The notes under the pieces: model-generated
The model's database searches: none
What the model saw: the letters and a program-made list of their open reading frames with translations, nothing else
What the model was told of the DNA's origin: nothing
Shown here: in pieces, positions 54,323 through 62,372 of the stretch
Layout: each line of letters begins with the position of its first letter
Numbering within the stretch: the first letter of the stretch is position 1
NCBI GenBank assembly: GCA_965194375.1
Contig: OZ239428.1
DNA length: 64,000 nt
Source: Tabrizicola_A aquatica
GTDB lineage: Bacteria > Pseudomonadota > Alphaproteobacteria > Rhodobacterales > Rhodobacteraceae
Reading direction: 5' to 3' (one strand)
Program-made: the position numbers and the translations under genes

Positions 54323-54499
54323 CTACGCCAGAAAACCCGATGGCGCGAATAGCCTTTCGATGCCGCGCCCTAGGGCTCCAAGTTCAGGCGCTGTCGCCGT
54401 CAGGCTGCTGATCACCAAGGCAGCGACAACCACAATTCCCAGATACTCGGCAAGGCTGCGATGACGAAAGCGCGGTACATGCATTGGACTGTCAGCCAT
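53699..54499 (-). pseudogene. phnE: phosphonate-type ABC permease PhnE interrupted by an in-frame TAG
   Basis: Reading from ATG 54499, three bases after the phnC stop, the frame gives 58 residues with one membrane helix (LGIVVVAALVISSLTATAPE), ending PSGFLA, then TAG at 54325-54323. The very next codon is ATG and the frame continues unchanged for 207 residues with five membrane helices, including FRTIPDLVWAIFF and the ABC-contact EAA loop. Together they make a normal-size PhnE of about 266 residues. So this is a full gene with one nonsense codon. It may be dead, suppressed, or made as two chains by reinitiation at TAG-ATG. Confidence 0.8.
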
Positions 54500-54502
54500 G
54501 CG

Positions 54503-55294
54503 TCACTCCTCGAAAAAGCGACGAAGCTGGGCCGCGTCGGTGGATGACGTCGGGACATCCATCACAATCGAGCCCTTCTGAAGGCCCAGGATGTGGTCAG
54601 AGAATTCCAAAGTGTGTTCCATCCGGTGCGAGATGAACAACAACGTAAGCCCGTCCTGCCGGGCCAGATCTGACAACAGGCGCATAACCTCTTCGCCCGA
54701 CTGGGGGTCGAGGCTCGCATCCGGTTCATCCGCGAGGATGATCGCCGGGCGCTGCATGAGCATCCGCGCGATGGCGACCCGCTGTTGCTGACCGCCCGAA
54801 AGGCTATCAACCCGTTGCAAGGCTTTGTCTGCCAGACCGACGCGGGACAGGCAGGCCAAGGCTTCTTGCCGCACGGCTTGTGTGGCCAGCGATTGGAACC
54901 AAGTCCGTGGCCCTGACATGCGCGCCTGAACACCGTGGACCACATTGGTCAAAGCCGACAGGCGCGGCACAAGATTGTGTTTTTGCCAGACAACACCGAC
55001 CTGCGACCGAAACTGCCGCAAATCTCGAGGGCCAAGGCTCACAACATCAAGGCCCAGCATATCAATTTTTCCAGAACTGGGTTCCACCAGCCGGATCAGG
55101 CATTTCATGGCCGTAGACTTGCCCGAGCCATTCGCGCCGATAAGCGCTGTGGCGACACCCGCATGGACAGTAAAATCAAGCCCATGCAGAACTTTGACGT
55201 CATCAAACGCCTTGGCAAGGCCCGACACCGAAAGCACAGGCCCCGCAAGAGCGGAGCCTGTTAGGGTCGGCAGATCGCGAACCGCTACGTTCAT
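54503..55294 (-). CDS. phnC: phosphonate-type ABC transporter ATP-binding protein
   Basis: 263 residues. Walker A is IGANGSGKST, the Q-loop is GVVWQKHNLVPRLSALTNVVHG, the signature is SLSGGQQQRVAIARML, Walker B is IILADEPDASLDP and the switch His is in FISHRMEH. The Q-loop and LSALTNVVHG segments are typical of PhnC. An extra N-terminal 18 residues (NVAVRDLPTLTGSALAG) precede the usual start. It energises import through PhnE of a ligand delivered by PhnD. Confidence 0.9.
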   Translation of the reverse strand: MNVAVRDLPTLTGSALAGPVLSVSGLAKAFDDVKVLHGLDFTVHAGVATALIGANGSGKSTAMKCLIRLVEPSSGKIDMLGLDVVSLGPRDLRQFRSQVGVVWQKHNLVPRLSALTNVVHGVQARMSGPRTWFQSLATQAVRQEALACLSRVGLADKALQRVDSLSGGQQQRVAIARMLMQRPAIILADEPDASLDPQSGEEVMRLLSDLARQDGLTLLFISHRMEHTLEFSDHILGLQKGSIVMDVPTSSTDAAQLRRFFEE

Positions 55295-55301
55295 CAGTAA
55301 G

Positions 55302-56168
55302 TTACTCGCCGACGAACTGGGTAAACTCGGTTACACCCACGTTTTCGAACATCTTGCGCACACCGTCATAGTCAGCATCCGTCACAGTCGCTTTGAAGCT
55401 GCCGCCTACATACTTGGCGTTTGCCTCGGTCGAGGTGATTGCAGCTAGAAGCGCATCGCCGTGTTCGGTGAAGGTTTTGCGGACGGCATCAACGACCTCC
55501 GCCGGCACTTTGGACGACGCCAGCAGGATATCGTTGGGAAGCTCGTCACCTTTCAACAAAACGCGCAGCTTCTGGTCAGGGTACGCCTCAGATATGCTTT
55601 CGATGTGCGTACGATTCAGGCCAATTGCACCGATCTCACCTTTGATCATTGCTTCCATTGCCACGTTACGCTTCAAGAAAACGGGTTCATAATCTTGGCC
55701 ATAAACGAGCCCCGCATCAGCAAGCAGAGAGGCGGGCTGCAGATGCTGCGAGGTTGAGCCGATTTCACCAAACGAAACTTTCTGGCCCTTCAGATCCTCG
55801 GCAGACATAAGAGGTGAAGCATCAAGCACGACGACATTCGAGTAGTAGTCCGGCCGGTTCCAGGTGACGACAGGCTGCGCGTCAAGGCGAGCATTGAACA
55901 CGACATATTCTGCAGGGCCGGTCAAAACAAAATCAATCTGTTCAGCCGCCATGGCTTCGACCGCGACGGTGCGGCCAGACACTGGGAAGAACTCAACTTT
56001 AAGGCCTGAGGCAGCCTCAAACGCTTCCTTGAAGGGCCCCATCTCGGTCTGGAGGGCTTCAAGGCCATCAATGTCGGTTACCGCAAAGCGGATAGTCTCC
56101 TGCGCGAATGCAGCATTCGCACAAAATGTTGCAAGAGCAATTGCACCAGCTTTCAGAAAGGCGTTCAT
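55302..56168 (-). CDS. phnD: phosphonate/phosphite-type periplasmic binding protein
   Basis: 288 residues from ATG 56168 with a signal peptide (MNAFLKAGAIALATFCANAAFAQ in outline, cleavage near residue 23). Family marks are FKEAFEAASGLKVEFFPVSG, QIDFVLTGPAEYVVF, GEIGSTSQHLQPASLL and KGEIGAIGLNRTHIE. PhnD homologues bind phosphonates, phosphite, hypophosphite or phosphate esters; the ligand cannot be read directly here. It is first in the unit phnD-C-E-methyltransferase-phnM. The upstream region holds two TGTCAC half-sites 33 bases apart. Confidence 0.9.
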   Translation of the reverse strand: MNAFLKAGAIALATFCANAAFAQETIRFAVTDIDGLEALQTEMGPFKEAFEAASGLKVEFFPVSGRTVAVEAMAAEQIDFVLTGPAEYVVFNARLDAQPVVTWNRPDYYSNVVVLDASPLMSAEDLKGQKVSFGEIGSTSQHLQPASLLADAGLVYGQDYEPVFLKRNVAMEAMIKGEIGAIGLNRTHIESISEAYPDQKLRVLLKGDELPNDILLASSKVPAEVVDAVRKTFTEHGDALLAAITSTEANAKYVGGSFKATVTDADYDGVRKMFENVGVTEFTQFVGE

Positions 56169-56216
56169 GCGTTGTCCCTCATTTGAGTATCGATGAGAAA
56201 CGCTTAGGGCGCGAAC

Positions 56217-56255
56217 GTGACACCGGGGTTTCGGCCGGGATTCGTTTCTGTGACA
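56217..56255 (-). promoter_or_regulatory. two TGTCAC half-sites three helical turns apart upstream of phnD
   Basis: On the minus strand TGTCAC occurs at 56255-56250 and again at 56222-56217, exactly 33 bases apart, with two similar 11-mers (cgaatcccggc, cgaaaccccgg) between. Pho boxes use 11-base-spaced CTGTCAT-like repeats, so a PhoB site is possible but degenerate. Confidence 0.3.
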
Positions 56256-56390
56256 CTTCAACCGTTTTGGCGTCACGAAAGGCTTTTCCTTTGGAACCTA
56301 TTGGAAGATGAAGAGAGCCGTGCTGCGGAAAGCGGCCTATTGCTGACACAGGCAGATTGGGTCGCGACCCTAGATTTTCTGATGGCCTGC

Positions 56391-57551
56391 TTAGGTCCGC
56401 CTGAGCAAAAACAGGGCCACCGTTGCCAAAGCTCCAATCCCAGCAGTCAGCCAGATCGCCTGCAGACCCCAGGTTTCGAGCGCTGCACCGAAAAGTAGCG
56501 GTGCAGCGGCCTGCAGTATGCGGGCCGGGGCGTTCAGCCAACCCAAACGCGCCCCATATCCCCTCGTCCCAAACAGCGCGAGGGGCAGCGTGCCCTTTCC
56601 TATGGTCAGGATTCCGTTGCCTGCGCCATGCATAACAGCAAAGACATAGGCCGCCGGTCCTCCAAAAGTTAGAAGGCAGACCGCAGCAACTGGATGAGCT
56701 GAGGCTGCAAGTCGGGCTGAGCTAAGTGGATTGAACCGGCGCAGAAGCCCGAACTCAAAAATCCGAGCGGCAACTTGTGCTGGACCGATGAGAGCGCCCG
56801 CCGCAATTGCGACTGCAACGCTAGCTCCTGATGCTTGGAGCAACCCAGGCAAATGCGCGGCCATCGCGGTTGAGTTGAACCAAGTAGAAGCAAAAACAAA
56901 TGACAAGAGAAAGAGCGCCAATCTTGGCGGCTCTGCATCTTCGGAGGTATCACTTACGCTGGGCTTATTCGTGCTCTTGGCCGTGGGCAAAAGTGCATTT
57001 AGTGGCAGCGCCAGAAGCAAATGGATAAGGGCCCAACCTATACAAGCCTCGCGCCAACCCCATGTCGCCAGCATCAAACCTGATAAGGGCCAACCAACGG
57101 TACTCGCGAAGCCAGCAATTAGGGTTATCCCGGTTATGGGCCGGCGGGCATCTTTTCCATATATGCCTGCCAGTGTTGCAAAGGCAGCCTCATAAAGCCC
57201 AAGCCCCATCCCAAATCCAATGATTGCCCAGCCAAGGAATAGAACGGCTAACGAAGGCGCGAGGGCGAGCAGAACAAGTCCCAAGGCGAAAAGCACGTTA
57301 GAAATCATCAATACGCCGCGGCCACCAAGCCTATCGATGCGGGCACCAGCCCAGGGCCCAACGAGGGCAGAAACGATCAGGGCTATGGAGAATGCTCCGA
57401 AAACCCAAACGGGATTGAGAGAAAAGCTGGCCGCCATTGGCGCTGCGAGCACGGCGGGGATATAGTAGCTTGAGGCCCAACTAATGGTCTGAGCGCTGCC
57501 CAAGGCTGCAATCACAACAGTCTGGTGCTTTGGTTCGACGGCACACCTCAT
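56391..57551 (-). CDS. MFS transporter
   Basis: 386 residues with about twelve predicted membrane helices, in two six-helix halves separated by a charged loop (TAKSTNKPSVSDTSEDAEPP). The loop between helices 2 and 3 reads WAGARIDRLGGRGVLM, the classical MFS A-motif region. Substrate unknown. It lies between ppk2 and phnD on the same strand, separated from each by 120-220 bases, so separate promoters are likely. Confidence 0.8.
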   Translation of the reverse strand: MRCAVEPKHQTVVIAALGSAQTISWASSYYIPAVLAAPMAASFSLNPVWVFGAFSIALIVSALVGPWAGARIDRLGGRGVLMISNVLFALGLVLLALAPSLAVLFLGWAIIGFGMGLGLYEAAFATLAGIYGKDARRPITGITLIAGFASTVGWPLSGLMLATWGWREACIGWALIHLLLALPLNALLPTAKSTNKPSVSDTSEDAEPPRLALFLLSFVFASTWFNSTAMAAHLPGLLQASGASVAVAIAAGALIGPAQVAARIFEFGLLRRFNPLSSARLAASAHPVAAVCLLTFGGPAAYVFAVMHGAGNGILTIGKGTLPLALFGTRGYGARLGWLNAPARILQAAAPLLFGAALETWGLQAIWLTAGIGALATVALFLLRRT

Positions 57552-57671
57552 TTATCTGTGCTCATTCGTTCCTCAAAAAGGCTGCGCTGCGAGCATTTGA
57601 CTGTAAAGGACTTGGCCATATCAGCGCCAACGCGGGCGTCGTGCTCGGGGCCAAGACGCCTGCTCACAGGC

Positions 57672-58706
57672 TTAGTATTTGCTTGGGACATAGAGCTCAG
57701 GTGGCAGGACGGCACGCTCGTAGTCAGGGTTGAAAACGCGATCTGGCAATTGGATGTCGTCATGCGGCACCGCTTCATAGGGAAATCGGCTGAGCAGATG
57801 ATCTATGCAGTTCAAACGCGCACGCCGCTTGTCGTTTCCCTCGACAATGTACCATGGGGCCTCGGGGATGTTGGTTCGGTCGAATATGTCCTCCTTGGCT
57901 TTTGTGTAGTCTTCCCACCGTACACGCGATTGAAGATCCATCGGGGAGAGTTTCCACTGTTTCATTGGATCGTGAATGCGCATCGTAAAGCGAAGTTGCT
58001 GCTCTTCATCGGTGATTGAGAACCAATACTTGAGGACGATGATACCAGATCGGACGAGCATTCGTTCAAACTCCGGGACATCCCGGAAGAACTGCTCGAC
58101 CTGATCTTCAGTCGCGAAGCCCATGACACGCTCGACACCAGCACGATTGTACCATGACCGGTCAAACAAAACGATCTCACCACCCGCAGGTAGATGCGGG
58201 ACATAGCGCTGGAAATACCATTGCGTACGTTCGCGGTCGGATGGCGCAGGCAACGCAACGACACGGACGACACGCGGGTTTAACCGCTGAGTGATGCGTT
58301 TGATAACGCCACCCTTGCCCGCGCTGTCTCGCCCCTCGAACAGTACAACGACCTTCTTTTTATGGTGGCTTACCCAGTCCTGTAGCTTTATGAGTTCGGC
58401 TTGAAGGGCGAACAGGCTATCAAAATAGGCTTTATTGCCAATGCTGTCCGGATGGGCTTGGCGGTAGAGCTCAGCGACCCCCTCAGACAGAAATGTGTCA
58501 TCTGTCAGCTCAGCCTCCTCCTCCAGACTATCTGTGAGGTCGGACATCAGCCAGTCACGCGGCACGCTGGGCCTAGGTGGCAGTCCTTCAGTGGCGCCAT
58601 TCCTGTCGCCCAAAATTGCATCATCCGTCACCGGCAACCGATCCGACGGGTAGGGCAAGAGACGCTTTAGCAGACTTGAAAGATACGACACGCGCGGCAT
58701 GGTCAT
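57672..58706 (-). CDS. ppk2: polyphosphate kinase 2
   Basis: 344 residues. The P-loop is VVLFEGRDSAGKGGVIKRI, followed by the PPK2 segments LPAPSDRERTQWYFQRYV, EIVLFDRSWYNRAGVERVMGF, WFSITDEEQQLRF and RWEDYTKAKEDIFDRTN. PPK2 enzymes transfer phosphate between polyphosphate and (d)NDP or NMP. The core begins near residue 75; the first 70 residues are a variable, acidic leader and the true start may be the ATG at 58547. Near a phn-type importer it may link phosphorus uptake to polyphosphate, which is inference. Confidence 0.9.
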   Translation of the reverse strand: MTMPRVSYLSSLLKRLLPYPSDRLPVTDDAILGDRNGATEGLPPRPSVPRDWLMSDLTDSLEEEAELTDDTFLSEGVAELYRQAHPDSIGNKAYFDSLFALQAELIKLQDWVSHHKKKVVVLFEGRDSAGKGGVIKRITQRLNPRVVRVVALPAPSDRERTQWYFQRYVPHLPAGGEIVLFDRSWYNRAGVERVMGFATEDQVEQFFRDVPEFERMLVRSGIIVLKYWFSITDEEQQLRFTMRIHDPMKQWKLSPMDLQSRVRWEDYTKAKEDIFDRTNIPEAPWYIVEGNDKRRARLNCIDHLLSRFPYEAVPHDDIQLPDRVFNPDYERAVLPPELYVPSKY

Positions 58707-58849
58707 AGCTGTGGCTCGTTACGAGGGAGAGTTCCAAGTTTGGGGCTTTTTGACTGTGATCATTAGCAAACACACAACCAGCCAGCACCCGGCTCTCATG
58801 CAAGCCGACGTTCCACAAAACATTTATGACAACCCATTAGAATGCACAG

Positions 58850-58987
58850 ATGCAATCCATCCTGGCGGGCGCTGGTATAGCCGGTCTTGCGGTGCCAATG
58901 ATAGTGGAACATCGGCCGATGATTATTGACAGCGCTGGGGCTGCGGGTAGGTTTTCTAAAAGTCGAGTTAACCGGATGAGGGCATAA
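58850..58987 (+). pseudogene. 45-codon remnant with an FAD-binding motif, coupled to the D-carbamoylase gene
   Basis: ATG 58850 opens MQSILAGAGIAGLAVPMIVE, which resembles the N-terminal Rossmann motif of flavin monooxygenases/oxidoreductases, then turns to non-family text and stops with TAA overlapping the next ATG (TAATG). It may be the surviving end of a deleted oxidoreductase now acting as a translated leader. A chance ORF is possible. Confidence 0.35.
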
Positions 58988-59922
58988 TGGCGCGACACCT
59001 GATTACGGCTTCGGCGCAAATGGGACCAATTTCCAAATCCGAAACTCGCAAAGACACCGTGGCCCGCCTCGTGGCAATGATGCGCGAAGCACATGGTCGT
59101 GGGGCTAAGTTGGTGGTCTTTACCGAAATGGCGTTGACCACTTTTTTTCCACGCTGGTTGATCGAAGACGAGGCTGAGCTGGACAGCTACTATGAAACCG
59201 CAATGCCCTCGCTTGCCACTCAACCACTGTTTGACGAGTCGGCAAAGCTGGGGATCGGTTTCTATTTGGGCTACGCCGAACTTGTGGTCGAAGGCGGGGT
59301 AAAGCACCGCTTTAACACGTCAATTCTAGTCGATCAGACCGGCAAGATTGTTGGAAAATACCGTAAGGTGCACCTTCCGGGTTGGGCAGAGCCACTACCA
59401 AACCGGCCCTTTCAACATCTGGAAAAGCGCTATTTTGAGCCCGGAGATCTTGGCTTTCCTGTCTGGCGCACGATGGGTGGCATCATGGGCATGTGCATCT
59501 GCAATGACCGTCGCTGGCCCGAAACCTACCGCGTGATGGGTCTGCAAGGGGTAGAGATGGTTATGCTGGGTTACAACACGCCCTTTGGCCATCTGAATAG
59601 CGAGCCGATGGACAGCCTAACCCTTTTCCATAACCATCTGTCGATGCAGGCAGGGGCCTATCAGAACGCAACTTGGGTCGTCGGCACCGCAAAATGTGGC
59701 AACGAGGAGGGGTCGAAGATGGGTGGCCAGTCCGTGATCGTTGCCCCAAGTGGAGAGATTGTGGCGCAAGCCGTTACCGTCGAAGACGAAGTAATCACCG
59801 CGAAATGTGACCTCGATATGGGGCGCATGTATAAGGACACCGTTTTCAACTTTGCCCAGCACCGTCGGCCCGAGGCGTATACCCTCATCACCGAACGTGC
59901 AGGGGCAATTCTGCCGGAGTAG
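58987..59922 (+). CDS. hyuC: N-carbamoyl-D-amino acid hydrolase (D-carbamoylase)
   Basis: 311-residue nitrilase-superfamily enzyme that cuts N-carbamoyl-D-amino acids to D-amino acid, CO2 and NH3. The catalytic triad matches the characterised Agrobacterium enzyme in number: Glu47 (VVFTEMAL), Lys127 (GKYRKVHLPG) and Cys172 (MCICNDRRWPE). The RRWPE segment after the Cys, with HRFNTSILVD, sets D-carbamoylases apart from other nitrilases. The hydantoinase gene follows three bases later, making a two-step hydantoin pathway. GC content looks lower than in the flanking core genes. Confidence 0.9.
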   Translation: MARHLITASAQMGPISKSETRKDTVARLVAMMREAHGRGAKLVVFTEMALTTFFPRWLIEDEAELDSYYETAMPSLATQPLFDESAKLGIGFYLGYAELVVEGGVKHRFNTSILVDQTGKIVGKYRKVHLPGWAEPLPNRPFQHLEKRYFEPGDLGFPVWRTMGGIMGMCICNDRRWPETYRVMGLQGVEMVMLGYNTPFGHLNSEPMDSLTLFHNHLSMQAGAYQNATWVVGTAKCGNEEGSKMGGQSVIVAPSGEIVAQAVTVEDEVITAKCDLDMGRMYKDTVFNFAQHRRPEAYTLITERAGAILPE

Positions 59923-59925
59923 GCC

Positions 59926-61380
59926 ATGACCACAGTTATCAAAGGCGGCACGATCGTCACCCATGACCGGACCTACAAGGCCGATGTGCTGGTTGAGCGC
60001 GGCGTGATTGCAGCCATCGGGCAGAACCTTGTGGGCGATACCCTGATTGATGCGGAAGGCGCCTATGTGATGCCCGGCGGAATCGATCCGCATACGCATC
60101 TGGAGATGCCGTTCATGGGCACCTCCACCGCCGAGACGTGGGAAAGTGGCACCTTCGCCGCTGCAAGCGGTGGCACGACAATGATCGTCGATCACATCAT
60201 TTCTAACCCAACTGACCTACTCGGTCCGTTGGGGCTGTGGGAAGAAAGAGCGGCCCGGCAGGCCAGCATCGACTACGGCTTTCACATGTCGATAACTGGC
60301 TGGTCACAGGAAGTCTGGGCGCAGATGGCCGTTTGCGTTGACCGTGGGGTGAACACATTCAAGCATTTCATGGCCTACAAGGGCGCATTGATGGTGAATG
60401 ATGATGAGATGTACGCAAGCTTTTCGCGCTGCCGTGAGTTGGGGGCGATCCCGCTTGTACATGCAGAAAACGGTGACCTGATCGCCGGTCTGCAACAAAA
60501 ACTTCTGGCCGAAGGCAACAGAGGTCCGGAAGCGCACGCCTATTCCCGCCCCGCGACAGTCGAGGGTGAGGCCACAAACCGTGCGATCATGATCGCAGAT
60601 GCGGTGGGAGTGCCGGTCTACATCGTGCACACCTCCTCTGAAGAGGCACATGAGGCCATTCGTCGTTGGAAACAGGCAGGCACGCGGGTCTGGGGCGAGC
60701 CTTTGGTTCAGCATCTGCTGTTGGACGAGGGTGAATATGCCAATCAAGACTGGAACTATGCTGCCCAGCGGGTGATGAGCCCTCCGTTTCGCAGCAAACG
60801 GCATCAGGACAGCCTTTGGGCGGGACTTGCAGCAGGCACTCTATCGGTGGTGGCGACCGACCATTGCGCCTTTACCACCCAGCAAAAGCAGATGGGGCGC
60901 GGCGATTTTACCAAGATCCCGAATGGCACCGGGGGTCTGGAAGACAGACTTTCGCTCTTGTGGACGCATGGTGTTGCGACCGGGCGGATCACGATGAATG
61001 AATTTGTGGCCGTCACCTCAACGAACATCGCGCAAATCCTTAACATTTACCCCCAGAAGGGTGCGATTGCCGTTGGCGCGGATGCCGATATCGTCGTATT
61101 CGACCCGGCGGCCAGCAAGACCATCTCTGCATCGGCCCAAAAATCTATCATTGATTACAACGTGTTTGAAGGCTTCACCGTCACTGGCCTGCCTCGATAC
61201 ACGCTATCGCGCGGCATGGTGCTTTGGGGACCGAACGGTGGCCAGCCGCAACCCGGGCATGGTCGGCATGTGATGCGCACGCCAAACCCGCCAGTTTCGC
61301 GAGCCTACTCACAATGGCGCGATCTTATCGCCCCACGTCCCGTCGTGCGTGACGAAAGCCTGATGCCCATCGGGGTCTAG
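59926..61380 (+). CDS. hydA: D-hydantoinase / dihydropyrimidinase
   Basis: 484-residue amidohydrolase with a binuclear metal site: His56 and His58 in GIDPHTHLEM, carbamylated Lys152 in HFMAYKGALM, and further ligands in LVHAENGD, YIVHTSSEEAH and VVATDHCAF. It opens 5-substituted hydantoins or dihydropyrimidines to N-carbamoyl products, which the enzyme upstream then hydrolyses. The pairing with a D-carbamoylase rather than a beta-ureidopropionase favours D-hydantoins. No hydantoin racemase or permease is next to it. An IS end begins right after its stop. Confidence 0.92.
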   Translation: MTTVIKGGTIVTHDRTYKADVLVERGVIAAIGQNLVGDTLIDAEGAYVMPGGIDPHTHLEMPFMGTSTAETWESGTFAAASGGTTMIVDHIISNPTDLLGPLGLWEERAARQASIDYGFHMSITGWSQEVWAQMAVCVDRGVNTFKHFMAYKGALMVNDDEMYASFSRCRELGAIPLVHAENGDLIAGLQQKLLAEGNRGPEAHAYSRPATVEGEATNRAIMIADAVGVPVYIVHTSSEEAHEAIRRWKQAGTRVWGEPLVQHLLLDEGEYANQDWNYAAQRVMSPPFRSKRHQDSLWAGLAAGTLSVVATDHCAFTTQQKQMGRGDFTKIPNGTGGLEDRLSLLWTHGVATGRITMNEFVAVTSTNIAQILNIYPQKGAIAVGADADIVVFDPAASKTISASAQKSIIDYNVFEGFTVTGLPRYTLSRGMVLWGPNGGQPQPGHGRHVMRTPNPPVSRAYSQWRDLIAPRPVVRDESLMPIGV

Positions 61381-61381
61381 A

Positions 61382-61614
61382 TGTTTGATCCCACGGTTTG
61401 ATGGTGTCATCCTTTCGCAGGAATGGAAGGAAGTACTGTGGGACAAGTTCGTCACGAGAGAGCCAGCGCGGCGCCGTCGGTTTGAGCCCGCTGGCGAGGG
61501 CACGCCGACAGAGCAGCACTACAGCGACAGCAAGCTTCGCTGGCGCAGGCAAGCCGGGAGCTTGGCATCAACCCCAAGACGGTAGCGAAGTGGCGCAAGC
61601 GGGCGACGGTCGAA
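61382..61614 (+). mobile_element. truncated IS481-type insertion sequence, N-terminal transposase remnant
   Basis: The left end looks like an IS481-family terminus (tgtttgatcccacggtttga), starting one base after the hydA stop. A GTG at 61438 opens MGQVRHERAS, meets an in-frame TGA at 61483, and continues in the same frame with RAALQRQQASLAQASRELG and INPKTVAKWRKRATVEG, the HTH text of IS481 transposases. Homology then ends near 61614; the DDE domain is missing. It marks past insertion at the right side of the accessory segment. The 220 bases from here to the next gene hold nothing else I can support. Confidence 0.75.
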
Positions 61615-61834
61615 GGTGCCGCATCGATAGATGCAAGCGTCGCTTCGAGTTCATAGTAAACACGTTCGCTGCCTTTTGAGGTCGCACTGATGCATTTACC
61701 GGAACTGGAATATGCCGCGGCAGAGCAAAGGGTGCCGCTGTGACAAAGGGGCTGCCCTTGTGACAGCATCCATCTTGCCTTAGGCGATGGCCCACCGCTA
61801 GGCTGGGCGGGCAACCGACGGGAGTGCTGCTAAA

Positions 61835-62368
61835 ATGACCGCCTATACCGTGACCATCCCACGGCTTGAGACCGAACGGCTGATCATGCGCGAATACCGG
61901 CAAACAGACTTCGACGCCTTTGCCGAGTTCTATTCAACCGATCGGTCGCGTTTCATTGGCGGGCCGATGCACCGCGAGTTGGCATGGCGCGGGCTAGCGA
62001 CACATTTGGGCCATTGGGCCTTGCGTGGGTTTGGGTTCTGGGCGGTTGAAGAAAAGGCCACGGGTGCCTTTTGCGGACATGTGGGCCTTTGGCATCCCGA
62101 AGGTTGGCCCGAGCCTGAGGTGGGCTGGGTGCTGATGGGCCCCGCCGAAGGGCGAGGGATTGCACTAGAGGCGGCCTTTGCCGCGCGCCGCTACGCTTAC
62201 GACACGCTCAACTGGCCCACGGCGATCAGCTTGATTGATCCGGGCAACACACGGTCGATCCGGCTGGCTGAACGCATGGACTGCACCCACGAGGCGGATT
62301 TTACCCATGTTCGGTTGGGCCAGATGCAGGTCTGGCGCCACCCTGCCCCTGCGGACCTTGTCGGATAA
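61835..62368 (+). CDS. RimJ/RimL-type GNAT acetyltransferase
   Basis: 177 residues. Pattern of the Acetyltransf_3 group: PRLETERLIMREYRQTDFDA at the N-terminus, GFWAVEEKATGAFCGHVGLW, EPEVGWVLMGPAEGRGIALE for acetyl-CoA binding, and DPGNTRSIRLAERMDC. The ATG is preceded by gggagtgctgctaa. Substrate unknown. Convergent with the next GNAT gene, four bases apart. Confidence 0.85.
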   Translation: MTAYTVTIPRLETERLIMREYRQTDFDAFAEFYSTDRSRFIGGPMHRELAWRGLATHLGHWALRGFGFWAVEEKATGAFCGHVGLWHPEGWPEPEVGWVLMGPAEGRGIALEAAFAARRYAYDTLNWPTAISLIDPGNTRSIRLAERMDCTHEADFTHVRLGQMQVWRHPAPADLVG

Positions 62369-62372
62369 GCTC

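Noticed and set aside
54323..54325. Pyrrolysine at the phnE TAG
   Set aside because: Membrane permease with no known Pyl use, and no sign of pyl genes. A nonsense lesion or reinitiation is simpler.
51827..56168. A complete C-P lyase operon
   Set aside because: Only transporter genes, a methyltransferase and phnM are present; phnG-L are not in the window.
58699..58929. 76-codon plus-strand ORF between ppk2 and the D-carbamoylase
   Set aside because: No ribosome site, no family, and a composition unlike protein.
61483..61485. Selenocysteine at the in-frame TGA of the IS481 transposase
   Set aside because: The gene is truncated and lacks its catalytic domain, so the TGA is decay.
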